Assembly: GCF_000374925.1 (NCBI RefSeq)
Contig: NZ_KB895542.1
Span: 124,001 to 188,000, forward strand
Direction: 5' to 3'
DNA from: Arthrobacter sp. 131MFCol6.1
GTDB taxonomy: Bacteria > Actinomycetota > Actinomycetes > Actinomycetales > Micrococcaceae
DNA length: 64,000 nt
Shown: in pieces, positions 25,589 through 33,358 of the stretch
Layout of the letters: each line of letters opens with the position of its first letter
How positions within the stretch are numbered: the stretch's first letter is position 1
Position numbers and translations under genes: made by a program
Notes under the pieces: generated by a model
Databases searched by the model: none
What the model saw: the letters and a program-made list of their open reading frames with translations, nothing else
Told to the model about the DNA's origin: nothing

Positions 25589-26605
25589 CTATTTGATTAG
25601 CTTGATATCCGCCGTTCCAAGATTTGCTCCTGTGCCACCACCTGCCCCCGTCCAGGAGTCGATGGATTCGAACTTGATGAATTGGCCGATAAGGCAGCGG
25701 TCGTTGCCGTCTTTGCATGCGAGGTCGGCCGTCATTCCGGGATCGTTCTTTGTGTTGCGAAATTCGTACTCGTGGTTGTTGCCGAACTTCCAGCCCCAGA
25801 TCTTGAAGGTGGCGTAGCCGATGATGTGGAAGGAGCCGTTCTGACCCTTGTTGGTGGCGTCGTCGAAGACAGGGAACGCGACATGGACTTCGCCGCCGCC
25901 GGTGATTGTGTCGGCCCAGCCCTCGAGAATTTTGGAGCATCCAGAGGGCGGGTTGTTGCCCGGATCGGATCCGACCAGATTGCTGCCAAGTTCCGTGATC
26001 GCAACGCAGGGGGAGTCCTGGTCCAGCCAGCCCCAGCCGCCCGGGATCTGTGTTCCGGAAGGACCCGTGCAGGTTCCGCCAGGCTTGTAGGAGATCTTCT
26101 GCACCTGGCCGGTGTCTGCGGTCGAGAGGTTGTAGCAGTTGTTCGAAATTGCCAACGGGAAACTGGAGCCACCTGAGGGTGGTGCCATGGAGGCTGTCGC
26201 ATGCGCCCCTACCGTGACGGGCGGCGCATTGAGCGCGCTGGCAAACATTTTGGTGAGAAAGGCGTTCGAGCCGCTGCGGGTGGTGGTGACTACCGTGACC
26301 TGGCTGTTCGCCAGATCCACCTTCACAGACTCGATATCGGTGGCACCATCGTTGGAATTGCCGCCTGTGAGCTCCTTCGCCCAGAGGAGTGCATTTGCAG
26401 AGCATGCGGCAGGAGTGCGATGACACTGCTGGGCGACGGCGAGTGCCCCCGCGTCCGCGGCGTTCTGCAGTTGAGCCCGTTCGGCGTAGATCTGGCCCAC
26501 GTCCACGGCCATCGCGCCGGCACCGAGAAGGACCACCATCATGACGGCAACGAAGACGGCGGTGGCGCCGCGCTCCTGGTCGTCTCGCGCGATTAGCCTC
26601 CGCAT
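25589..26605 (-). CDS. TadG-like pseudopilin/envelope protein (locus 2)
   Basis: A 338-aa counterpart of the 18.3-kb gene, with RGATAVFVAVMMVVLLGAGA and AVDVGQIYAERAQLQNAADAGALAVAQ. The extracellular part again has scattered Cys (CHRTPAAC, CYN, CTG, CVA, CSK, CKDGNDRC), GGWGWLDQDSPC (GGFGWLNRPSGTC in locus 1) and a C-terminal FVHYVSLDN-like stretch (here FIKFESIDS). Start ATG 26605 overlaps tadE by 13 nt, exactly as in locus 1. Confidence 0.8.
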   Translation of the reverse strand: MRRLIARDDQERGATAVFVAVMMVVLLGAGAMAVDVGQIYAERAQLQNAADAGALAVAQQCHRTPAACSANALLWAKELTGGNSNDGATDIESVKVDLANSQVTVVTTTRSGSNAFLTKMFASALNAPPVTVGAHATASMAPPSGGSSFPLAISNNCYNLSTADTGQVQKISYKPGGTCTGPSGTQIPGGWGWLDQDSPCVAITELGSNLVGSDPGNNPPSGCSKILEGWADTITGGGEVHVAFPVFDDATNKGQNGSFHIIGYATFKIWGWKFGNNHEYEFRNTKNDPGMTADLACKDGNDRCLIGQFIKFESIDSWTGAGGGTGANLGTADIKLIK

Positions 26606-26994
26606 CGCATTGCTCCTACGCCGGTGAGGGTGTAGAGGTCACCGAACATGCCGGTCATGCCGCCGGCCTTGTAAGTGACAGTCACGGTTGCGTTCAAATC
26701 CTTCGCGCAGGCGCCGGAGAAGGCGAACCCGAAGTTTCCTGCCGTCAATCCAGGAGCGCCGGCAATTGCGGCGGCTTTTGCAAGACCCACGTCGTTCTTG
26801 ATCGCCATGGTCCGTGCCGCCTCGCGGGCGGCCTGCGTGACGGAAATCTGAAGGTTGTAGATGTACGAAAATTCGATGATCCCGCCGACCAGGGCGAGCA
26901 GGATGGGTAGAACGAGGGCGAACTCGACGGCTGCCGCGCCGCGCTGCCGGCCCTGCGCCCGAGACCGGGGCGACGGTGGACTGCTGCGCTTCAT
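26593..26994 (-). CDS. tadE: TadE-like pseudopilin (locus 2)
   Basis: A 133-aa protein with a basic N-terminus and then RQRGAAAVEFALVLPILLAL, the prepilin-like cleavage region with Glu at +5, one membrane helix and QAAREAARTMA. It ends AMRCGG, like MLCGG in locus 1. It couples to the next gene by a 13-nt overlap. Confidence 0.85.
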   Translation of the reverse strand: MKRSSPPSPRSRAQGRQRGAAAVEFALVLPILLALVGGIIEFSYIYNLQISVTQAAREAARTMAIKNDVGLAKAAAIAGAPGLTAGNFGFAFSGACAKDLNATVTVTYKAGGMTGMFGDLYTLTGVGAMRCGG

Positions 26995-27112
26995 GGGATC
27001 CCCCCAGGGATAGATGCAGCTGGATGATTAAGAAAAATGTGCCGCGTCCGCGAGACACGGACGCGGCACATTGGGTGTTGCTGAGACCTGTTGTTGTGCT
27101 TTGACGCCGTGT

Positions 27113-27319
27113 CTAGTTCTTCCAGCCCTTCACGGTGGTGCCGAGGTCGTTGAACCAGGTGTTCAGTTCGTTTCCGAAGGCTGTGACACCCAGGATGATG
27201 CCGAAGGCGATAAAGGCCACGAGCAGCGAGTATTCCGTCGCGGTCGCACCCTTTTCGGAGGTGAGCTTTTCCTTGACGCCGGCAACAAAAGCGAGCATTG
27301 AGACCATGAGACCAGTCAT
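27113..27319 (-). CDS. flp: Flp-type major pilin (locus 2)
   Basis: A 68-aa prepilin: MTGLMVSMLAFVAGVKEKL, then SEKGATATEYSLLVAFIAFG. Cleavage after Gly leaves Glu at +5 and Tyr at +6, as in the Flp family. The ATG at 27319 follows AAAGGA. Its mature part is unlike the locus-1 Flp apart from the processing motif, so the two pili would have different surfaces. A strong inverted repeat lies 35-80 nt upstream of the start. Confidence 0.9.
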   Translation of the reverse strand: MTGLMVSMLAFVAGVKEKLTSEKGATATEYSLLVAFIAFGIILGVTAFGNELNTWFNDLGTTVKGWKN

Positions 27320-27353
27320 TTTAGTTTTTCCTTTTCCAGAGATTGAGTAGTGA

Positions 27354-27399
27354 ACGAATCTCCAGCAAATCCCCGATTGCCTATTTGCTGGAGCTTCGT
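27354..27399 (-). promoter_or_regulatory. 17-bp inverted repeat upstream of flp (locus 2)
   Basis: Arms 27354-27370 and 27383-27399 match over 17 bp with one mismatch around a 12-nt spacer; the inner 11 bp are perfect. It lies 35 nt upstream of the flp start in a 269-nt gap (27320-27588) that is clearly more A/T-rich than its surroundings. It is either an mRNA leader hairpin protecting pilin mRNA or an operator. No T-run follows it. Confidence 0.6.
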
Positions 27400-27543
27400 T
27401 GGGACAACATTTGCACGGGCGCAATCGGCGCGGCAATGATGTTCGATACTCGACTTTTTAGAAGGAAAATATGGGTACCACTCGCCCGCAAAGGGGGTGT
27501 ACTCAGTTTTCAAGTAGGGCTGGGTCCCGATTACTTGGTTTGA

Positions 27544-27555
27544 TAAGCCGGCTTA
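27544..27555. promoter_or_regulatory. 12-bp perfect palindrome before the pilus operon
   Basis: TAAGCCGGCTTA lies between the prepilin peptidase stop and flp, next to an imperfect GC hairpin (about 27562-27579) that may terminate the peptidase transcript. It could be an operator for the locus-2 promoter. Function not established. Confidence 0.35.
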
Positions 27556-27588
27556 CTTAAAGCCCGCACGTGTGGGGCCTGCTGCTAC

Positions 27589-28314
27589 TTAGGGGAGCAG
27601 CAGGATGATTGCCAGGCCGGCGGCCAGCATTGAGGGCCCGTAGGGCACTTCCTTCGGCTTGTTTCCGCGGTTTTTGAGGACCAGAAGCGCGGAGGCAACG
27701 CCGCCGGCGACGAATCCCAAGGCCCCGCCGTAGAACAAGTGGGACCAGCCTAGGTAACCCAAGTACAAGCCAAGTGGTGCTGCGAGCTTCACATCGCCCA
27801 TTCCGAGACCGTTTCGGCTGGTCAGGGCAAGAAAAAGGTACAAAACGAACAAAATTAGGGCCCCGGCCACCCCTCGCAGGAGGTTTCCGGCCTCGCCGGA
27901 AGCCACAGAGGCTATCCCGAGCAGCACAATTCCGGCCCCCAATAGGGGCAGGACCATCCGGTTGGGCAAAAGGTGGTGCTGCAAGTCGATCCGGGCCAGC
28001 TGGACGCCGGCCACAGCCAGCAGGACGTAGGCCGGAAGCTCAGGGGAGATGCCGAGCCGCCAGGCCAGCAGTGCGGACAGAGTAAAGGTGGCCGCCGCCG
28101 TCGTAAGTCTCATGCGTACCGTCACGCGTCCGCCCAGGCGGGGGAGCGTGCGCCGGATGAGGAGCTCGGCCAACAGGGACAAGCATGCGCCGGTGAGAGC
28201 GACGCCGGCTATGAACAGGACCCCGGTGAGCGCTCCGGTCGGCTGTGCAAATGGCTGTGCCAACGGCTGGGCAAGCAGCAGTGAGACGGAGCCGGCGGCG
28301 GCGGGATCGGACAC
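27589..28314 (-). CDS. A24 family prepilin peptidase
   Basis: A 241-aa membrane aspartyl protease that cleaves class III prepilins (TadV/CpaA type). The two catalytic Asp lie in RIDLQHHLLPNRM and GLGMGDVKLAAPLG. Six or so membrane helices are visible, and the N-terminal Cys-rich methylase domain of PilD-type enzymes is absent. The GTG at 28314 has GGAGG 4-5 nt upstream. It is the only prepilin peptidase in the window and probably serves both Flp pilins and all four TadE/G-like proteins. Confidence 0.9.
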   Translation of the reverse strand: MSDPAAAGSVSLLLAQPLAQPFAQPTGALTGVLFIAGVALTGACLSLLAELLIRRTLPRLGGRVTVRMRLTTAAATFTLSALLAWRLGISPELPAYVLLAVAGVQLARIDLQHHLLPNRMVLPLLGAGIVLLGIASVASGEAGNLLRGVAGALILFVLYLFLALTSRNGLGMGDVKLAAPLGLYLGYLGWSHLFYGGALGFVAGGVASALLVLKNRGNKPKEVPYGPSMLAAGLAIILLLP

Positions 28315-28393
28315 GGTTCCTCCAGGGATGCGACGGGCCGGCACGGGGCAGTCTGCGAAAAAGAGCAGACGGGATGCATCCGGACACCCTATT

Positions 28394-28423
28394 TTGACCC
28401 AAGAGGCCGCCGTCGGCTATTCT
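28394..28423 (+). promoter_or_regulatory. rplM-rpsI promoter in a 317-nt intergenic region
   Basis: TTGACC (28394-28399), an 18-nt spacer and TATTCT (28418-28423) form a strong vegetative promoter pointing toward rplM. The start site would be near 28430, leaving an untranslated leader of about 200 nt, long enough for an autoregulatory r-protein leader. I see no known leader family in it. The rest of 28315-28631 shows no gene. Confidence 0.7.
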
Positions 28424-28631
28424 TGGTAGTCGTTGTGCGTGTCCTATCTCGATGGTGCGTGCCCGCTTGAGAATCCGGTTGCAGGATAGCTACTCAACGT
28501 GCACATTCGAGACCTCAGGATGACTGGTTACATGGAGCCCTCACCTCTGTTCCGGTAGCGCATAGATAGTAGGTGCACCGTAAGAGTGACGCCTAAAACA
28601 AGAACGCCAGAACAAGAACGAGGCAAACACC

Positions 28632-29075
28632 GTGCGTACGTACACCCCGAAGCCCGGCGATATCAACCGCCAGTGGCACGTCATTGACGCCACCGACGTT
28701 GTCCTTGGTCGTCTCGCGAGCCAGACCGCAATCCTGCTGCGCGGCAAGCACAAGGCCACCTTTGCGTCCCACATGGACATGGGCGACTTCGTCATCATCA
28801 TCAACGCTGAAAAGGTTGCCCTCACCGGCGCCAAGCTGGAGCAGAAGCGCGCATACCGCCACTCCGGCTACCCGGGCGGCCTGACCTCCGTCAACTACGC
28901 GGAGCTGCTTGAGTCCAACCCGGTTCGCGCCGTGGAGAAGGCCATCAAGGGCATGCTCCCGAAGAACTCCCTCGCTGCACAGCAGCTGGGCAAGCTGAAG
29001 GTGTACCGCGGTGCAGAGCACCCCCACGCCGCCCAGCAGCCCAAGACTTTCGAAATCACCCAGGTCGCCCAGTAG
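28632..29075 (+). CDS. rplM: 50S ribosomal protein L13
   Basis: A 147-aa early-assembly protein of the 50S subunit. It begins [20 protein letters not shown] and contains [19 protein letters not shown] and [14 protein letters not shown]. It starts with GTG at 28632 with little of a ribosome site (an A-rich AGAACGAGGC stretch upstream). It forms the conserved rplM-rpsI pair. Confidence 0.97.
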   Translation: MRTYTPKPGDINRQWHVIDATDVVLGRLASQTAILLRGKHKATFASHMDMGDFVIIINAEKVALTGAKLEQKRAYRHSGYPGGLTSVNYAELLESNPVRAVEKAIKGMLPKNSLAAQQLGKLKVYRGAEHPHAAQQPKTFEITQVAQ

Positions 29076-29111
29076 TCCTGGCCACCAACCAACTTTTTAT
29101 CAAGGAGAATC

Positions 29112-29621
29112 GTGGCTCAGAACGAAGAACTGACCACCGAAGCCGTCGAGGCTGAGGAAAACCTGACCAGCTACACCTCGGAGAGCGGTGCTGCGGAAGC
29201 AGCTGCGCCGAAGAAGGAACGCCCGGCGCTGACCGTTGCCGGCGCTGCAGTTGGCCGTCGTAAGGAAGCCGTTGCACGCGTTCGCGTTGTGCCGGGCTCC
29301 GGCAAGTGGACCATCAACGGCCGCGAGCTGGCGAACTACTTCCCGAACAAGCTGCACCAGCAGGACGTCAACGAGCCCTTCAAGATCCTCGATCTTGACG
29401 GCGCCTACGACGTCATCGCCCGCATCCACGGTGGCGGCATCTCCGGCCAGGCCGGTGCCCTGCGCCTCGGCATCGCCCGTTCGCTGAACGAGATCGACAC
29501 CGAGAACAACCGCGCCACCCTGAAGAAGGCCGGTTACCTGCGCCGCGACGCTCGCGTCATCGAGCGCAAGAAGGCCGGTCTCAAGAAGGCCCGCAAGGCT
29601 CAGCAGTACTCGAAGCGTTAA
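29112..29621 (+). CDS. rpsI: 30S ribosomal protein S9 with N-terminal extension
   Basis: A 169-aa S9. The usual domain begins near residue 40 ([21 protein letters not shown]), and the C-terminal tail ends QQYSKR, which reaches the P-site tRNA anticodon. The first 40 residues are an acidic extension typical of actinobacterial S9. It starts with GTG at 29112 behind AAGGAG. Confidence 0.97.
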   Translation: MAQNEELTTEAVEAEENLTSYTSESGAAEAAAPKKERPALTVAGAAVGRRKEAVARVRVVPGSGKWTINGRELANYFPNKLHQQDVNEPFKILDLDGAYDVIARIHGGGISGQAGALRLGIARSLNEIDTENNRATLKKAGYLRRDARVIERKKAGLKKARKAQQYSKR

Positions 29622-29653
29622 TTTAGCTTCCGGGCGCCCAAAGCGCCTCTTCA

Positions 29654-29687
29654 AAGGCCCGTCCCGCCACTTGGCGGGGCGGGCCTT
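29654..29687 (+). terminator. Terminator after rpsI
   Basis: A 13-bp GC-rich stem (29656-29668 with 29673-29685, one G-U pair) and 4-nt loop is flanked by AA on the left and TT on the right. It closes the rplM-rpsI operon before glmM. Confidence 0.75.
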
Positions 29688-29721
29688 CGCCGTTTAAGCC
29701 GGACTTGCCCCGGCCATCGAC

Positions 29722-29727
29722 TAAACT
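29722..29727 (+). promoter_or_regulatory. Leaderless -10 box of glmM
   Basis: TAAACT lies exactly 7 nt before the ATG at 29735, and no Shine-Dalgarno sequence precedes the gene. Confidence 0.6.
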
Positions 29728-29734
29728 TGGTCCG

Positions 29735-31105
29735 ATGTCTAGATTATTTGGAACCGATGGAGTCCGGGGCCTGGCGAACGGGTTGCTGACCGCCGAGCTC
29801 GCGTTGCAGCTGGCCCAGGCCGCCGCCGTCGTACTTGGCCATGACCGCAACACGACCGGGAAGCGGCCACGCGCCGTGGTGGCACGGGACCCACGGGCCA
29901 GCGGCGAGTTCCTCGCGGCCGCCGTGGAAGCGGGGCTCTCCAGCTCCGGAATCGACGTCTACGACGCCGGCGTGCTGCCCACCCCGGCCGCCGCCTACCT
30001 CGTGGCGGACCTCAACGCCGACTTCGGCGTCATGATCTCCGCCTCCCACAACCCCGCGCCGGACAACGGCATCAAATTCTTCGCCCGCGGCGGCCAGAAG
30101 CTGCCCGACGACGTCGAGGATGCCATCGAAGTGCAGCTCGCCAAGGAGCCTTTCCGGCCCGTCGGCGGTGAGGTGGGACGAATCCAGCGCTTCTCCGACG
30201 CCGAGGACCGCTACATCGTGCACCTGCTCGGCACGCTTCCGCACCGCCTGGACGGCCTGAAGGTCGTCCTCGACTGCGCCCACGGCGCGGCCAGCGGCTG
30301 TTCCCCGCAGGTGTTCAAGGACGCCGGCGCCAACGTGATCGTCATTGGCGCCGAACCGGACGGGCTCAACATCAACGAAGGGGTCGGCTCCACGCACCTC
30401 GGCCCGCTCAAGCGCGCCGTCCTGGACCACGGGGCGGACCTCGGCGTCGCGCACGACGGCGACGCCGACCGCTGCCTCGCCGTGGACCACGAAGGCAACG
30501 AGGTGGACGGCGACCAGATCATGGCCATCCTGGCCGTGGCCCTCAAGGACGCCGGAAAGCTCAAGGACGATGTCCTCGTGGCCACCGTCATGAGCAACCT
30601 CGGCCTGAAGCTCGCCCTGCGCGACGCCGGGATCAGCCTGCGCGAAACCGGCGTGGGGGACCGCTACGTCCTCGAGGAAATGCGCAACGGCAGCTACAGC
30701 CTGGGCGGCGAGCAGTCGGGGCACGTAATCTTTGCCGACTACGCCACCACCGGCGACGGCGTCCTGACCGGCCTGCAGATTGCAGCCCAGGTGGCCCTCA
30801 CCGGGCGCCCGCTCAAGGAACTGTCTACGGTAATGACCAAGCTGCCCCAGGTCCTCATCAACGTCAAGGGCGTCGACCGTACCCGGGTCAAGGGCGACGC
30901 GGTGGTGGCGCAGGCGGTGTCCGTTGCCGAAGCCGAACTCGGCGACACCGGACGCGTCCTGCTGCGTCCCTCCGGCACCGAGCCGGTGGTGCGCGTGATG
31001 GTGGAGGCCGCAGACCACGAGACCGCCCAGGGCGTCGCGGAGCGCCTGGCGCAGGTGGTCCGGACCGAACTGGCTTTGGAGCTCGTCCCCGAGTCGTCCG
31101 GCTAA
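29735..31105 (+). CDS. glmM: Phosphoglucosamine mutase
   Basis: Interconverts glucosamine-6-phosphate and glucosamine-1-phosphate for UDP-GlcNAc synthesis. At 456 aa it has the family layout: [15 protein letters not shown], the catalytic Ser104 in [13 protein letters not shown], the metal loop DGDADRC, the sugar loop GGEQSGH and the phosphate loop RPSGTEP. The ATG at 29735 is preferred because the -10 box is 7 nt away. GlmS, which makes its substrate, is 2.2 kb downstream. Confidence 0.96.
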   Translation: MSRLFGTDGVRGLANGLLTAELALQLAQAAAVVLGHDRNTTGKRPRAVVARDPRASGEFLAAAVEAGLSSSGIDVYDAGVLPTPAAAYLVADLNADFGVMISASHNPAPDNGIKFFARGGQKLPDDVEDAIEVQLAKEPFRPVGGEVGRIQRFSDAEDRYIVHLLGTLPHRLDGLKVVLDCAHGAASGCSPQVFKDAGANVIVIGAEPDGLNINEGVGSTHLGPLKRAVLDHGADLGVAHDGDADRCLAVDHEGNEVDGDQIMAILAVALKDAGKLKDDVLVATVMSNLGLKLALRDAGISLRETGVGDRYVLEEMRNGSYSLGGEQSGHVIFADYATTGDGVLTGLQIAAQVALTGRPLKELSTVMTKLPQVLINVKGVDRTRVKGDAVVAQAVSVAEAELGDTGRVLLRPSGTEPVVRVMVEAADHETAQGVAERLAQVVRTELALELVPESSG

Positions 31106-31142
31106 GCGGCTCCCTCAGCGGTTCGCTGTGCCCGGCGCCGCC

Positions 31143-31232
31143 GAATTTCCCCACCTACGCCCGCGTCCGACGGCGTGTCCGCCGATTGCGTCGGCGTGTC
31201 CCGGCGTCGTGGTGGCAAAGATGGGGAAATTC
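31143..31232. repeat. Intergenic inverted repeat between convergent genes
   Basis: GAATTTCCCCA (31143-31153) and TGGGGAAATTC (31222-31232) are perfect complements 68 nt apart, with GC-rich partial pairings between them. It lies between the ends of glmM and the VanY-type gene and could terminate both. The A/T-containing outer arms recall the palindromes at 3.2, 46.2 and 47.2 kb. Confidence 0.5.
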
Positions 31233-31273
31233 CGACCGGACCGACGCCGCCTTACAGGTTGGCCGGCCCCGCG

Positions 31274-32242
31274 CTACAAGTAGGCCGGGGCGGCTTCCAG
31301 GCCGAAGTACTGCTCGAGCGTGCCGATGCCGCGGGCACGCATGTCCGCGGCCGCCTCTTTCCCGACGAAGCGCAGATGCCACGGCTCGTAGAAATAGCCG
31401 GTGATTTCGTGCAGCATCCACGGGTAGCGGACCACGAAGCCGAAGCGGTGGGCGTTCGCCTTGGCCCAGATCGCCGCCGGACGGTCCTTGAACTGGGGCG
31501 TGAACGCGTCCGCCCCGCTGCCGTCGCCGATGTCGAACGCCCACCCCGTCTGGTGCTCTGAGTAGCCGGGTCGGGCCGAGGCGGTGTCGGCCTCCGCCTG
31601 GCCGCGGGAATTCACGTAGCTGCCGTAGGTGGCCCTCTGCGTCGTGAACGAACGGTATCCGCTGGCCAGGGTGATGATGACGCCGTCGGCGGCCGCGGCC
31701 GCGAACATCTTTTCGGCCGCGGCCGCCGTCGTGCTGTTCAGCAGCGCCGCCTCGCCAGAGGTGGCTAACCGGACGGCCGGCCGGACCAGGTCCGGCGGCA
31801 CAAACGTGGCGGGGGAGAGCGGCCGGTGCTTGTTGACGATCACCCACGGGCTGGTGGGGTCCGAGAGGGAATGCTGCGGCCCCGGCGCCGTGGCCGATGG
31901 AGGGAGTGCCGCGGCCGAAGGAGGGTGTGCCCTGGCCGACGGCGGGATGGCCGACGCCGTTGACGGCGCCTGCGTCACCGAAGGGGTGCTATCTGCGCCG
32001 GGCGCCGGGGCCGCGCTTGTCGGAGGCGAGGTCGCCGCGGCGGCGGCGGTCGGCGTCGCGCTGCCCGAGCCCGGCGTCGGACCCGGCGTGCCGGACGGTG
32101 TGAAGGACTGGGCCGGGGTGCAGGCGGACAGCGCCGCGAGACCGGTGCCCGCCAGCAGGAGGCGGCTGAAGGCCCGCCGGCTCGGCGAATCCCGGCCGGC
32201 CTCCTGCCGCCCCGCCGTCCCGTCAGCGTCGTCGTAGCACAT
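31274..32242 (-). CDS. VanY-family D-alanyl-D-alanine carboxypeptidase lipoprotein
   Basis: A 322-aa M15B zinc peptidase predicted to trim the terminal D-Ala of peptidoglycan stem peptides outside the cell. A Tat/Sec-like signal with lipobox (RRAFSRLLLAGTGLAALSAC) is followed by a Pro/Ala/Ser/Thr-rich linker (about residues 50-130) and the VanY domain: SGYRSFTTQ, RPGYSEHQTGWAFDIGDG (His and Asp zinc ligands) and YEPWHLRFVG (catalytic Glu and His ligand). The ATG at 32242 is 5 nt after the coaA stop, and the GAGGAAGG ribosome site overlaps the end of coaA, so the two are cotranscribed. Confidence 0.9.
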   Translation of the reverse strand: MCYDDADGTAGRQEAGRDSPSRRAFSRLLLAGTGLAALSACTPAQSFTPSGTPGPTPGSGSATPTAAAAATSPPTSAAPAPGADSTPSVTQAPSTASAIPPSARAHPPSAAALPPSATAPGPQHSLSDPTSPWVIVNKHRPLSPATFVPPDLVRPAVRLATSGEAALLNSTTAAAAEKMFAAAAADGVIITLASGYRSFTTQRATYGSYVNSRGQAEADTASARPGYSEHQTGWAFDIGDGSGADAFTPQFKDRPAAIWAKANAHRFGFVVRYPWMLHEITGYFYEPWHLRFVGKEAAADMRARGIGTLEQYFGLEAAPAYL

Positions 32243-32247
32243 CTGTG

Positions 32248-33213
32248 CTAGACCTTCCTCAGCAGCATCCGGCGGATGGAGTGGTCGGCGTCCTTGGTCA
32301 GGACCAGTTGCGCGCGGCCCCGGGTCGGGAGGACGTTTTCCTCGAGGTTGGGCTCGTTGATGCGCTTCCAGATCTCGCGGGCGGTCTCTTCGGCCTCGGC
32401 ATCGGAGAGTGTTGCGTAGCGGTGGAAGTACGATTCCGGCTGGGCGAAGGCCGTGCTCCGCAGTTTGCGGAACCGGTCCACGTACCACTCCTCGATATAC
32501 GAGGTCTTCGCGTCGACGTAGATGGAGAAATCGAAGAAGTCGCTCAGGGCCAGGCCCTGCCTGCCGTCCTGCCGCGGCCGGGCCGGAGCCAGGACGTTCA
32601 GTCCCTCGACAATCAGCACGTCCGGGCGGCGCACCACCACTTCCTTGCCGGGGACGATGTCATAGGTGACGTGGGAATACCAAGGGGCACGGACCTCCTC
32701 GGCCCCGCCCTTGATCTCGCTCACGAAGCGCAGCAGAGCGCGGCGGTCGTAGGACTCCGGAAAACCCTTGCGCTCGAGCAGTTGCCGGCGCTTGAGCTCG
32801 GCGAGCGGGTAGAGGAATCCATCCGTGGTGATGAGCTCCACATTGGGAGTGCCGGGCCAGCGCCGGAGCATTTCGCGCAGGACGCGGGCGATGGTGGACT
32901 TGCCCACGGCCACCGAACCGGCCACGCCGATCACGAACGGCGTCCGCTGGGTGCTTTCGCCGAGGAAGGTGGTGGTGGCCGCGTGAAGCTGGCCCGCGGC
33001 TTCCACATAAAGGTGCAGGAGCCGGGACAGCGGCAGGTAGACCTCGCGCACTTCCTTGATGTCGAGGGGGTCCCCGAGGCCGCGAAGGCGGAACACATCC
33101 TCTTCATTAAGGGGCTGCTCCATCTGGGCAGCGAGCCGGGACCAGGTCTGCCGGTCCAGCTCCACGAAAGGGGAGACACCTTCCCCGTTCGCTTCATTGC
33201 GTTGCAAAGTCAC
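32248..33213 (-). CDS. coaA: Pantothenate kinase, type I
   Basis: Catalyses the first, regulated step of coenzyme A synthesis. The 321-aa product has the P-loop [17 protein letters not shown] (about residue 100), [19 protein letters not shown] and IVEGLNVL, all standard in CoaA. The GTG at 33213 gives the family length; in-frame codons further upstream lie in non-conserved sequence. A CAGAAT box on the minus strand (33226 to 33221) is 7 nt before this GTG. Divergent from glmS. Confidence 0.95.
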   Translation of the reverse strand: MTLQRNEANGEGVSPFVELDRQTWSRLAAQMEQPLNEEDVFRLRGLGDPLDIKEVREVYLPLSRLLHLYVEAAGQLHAATTTFLGESTQRTPFVIGVAGSVAVGKSTIARVLREMLRRWPGTPNVELITTDGFLYPLAELKRRQLLERKGFPESYDRRALLRFVSEIKGGAEEVRAPWYSHVTYDIVPGKEVVVRRPDVLIVEGLNVLAPARPRQDGRQGLALSDFFDFSIYVDAKTSYIEEWYVDRFRKLRSTAFAQPESYFHRYATLSDAEAEETAREIWKRINEPNLEENVLPTRGRAQLVLTKDADHSIRRMLLRKV

Positions 33214-33220
33214 CCTAGAG

Positions 33221-33226
33221 ATTCTG
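33221..33226 (-). promoter_or_regulatory. Leaderless -10 box of coaA
   Basis: Minus-strand CAGAAT followed by 7 nt and the GTG start. The downstream sequence (CTAGGGTGACTT) resembles the alr start region (GTTAGGTGACTT). Confidence 0.5.
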
Positions 33227-33345
33227 CCCTTCACAACGCCGAGAGCGAAATGGACTGGCCGGTGGGAGCCGGGGCCGGCCCTCCGCAGCCCCGCGCAGGG
33301 CGCTTCACGCCCCGCCGTCCCACGTCCTCCCACCCGGAAACCCGC

Positions 33346-33351
33346 TAGGCT
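33346..33351 (+). promoter_or_regulatory. Leaderless -10 box of glmS
   Basis: TAGGCT lies exactly 7 nt before the ATG at 33359. No ribosome site precedes the gene. The same TAGGCT-N7-ATG arrangement occurs at 62149. Confidence 0.65.
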
Positions 33352-33358
33352 TATGACC

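Noticed and set aside
12952..28314. The duplicated Tad loci as an assembly artefact
   Set aside because: The paralogues differ throughout at DNA and protein level, and gene lengths and intergenic regions are distinct.
31155..31847. Minus-strand frame overlapping the VanY-type gene
   Set aside because: It is an alternative frame of the carboxypeptidase gene, with Arg/Gly-rich composition and no motifs.
33214..33358. glmS ribozyme upstream of glmS
   Set aside because: Only 145 nt separate it from coaA, a -10 box lies 7 nt before the start codon and no ribozyme core is visible.
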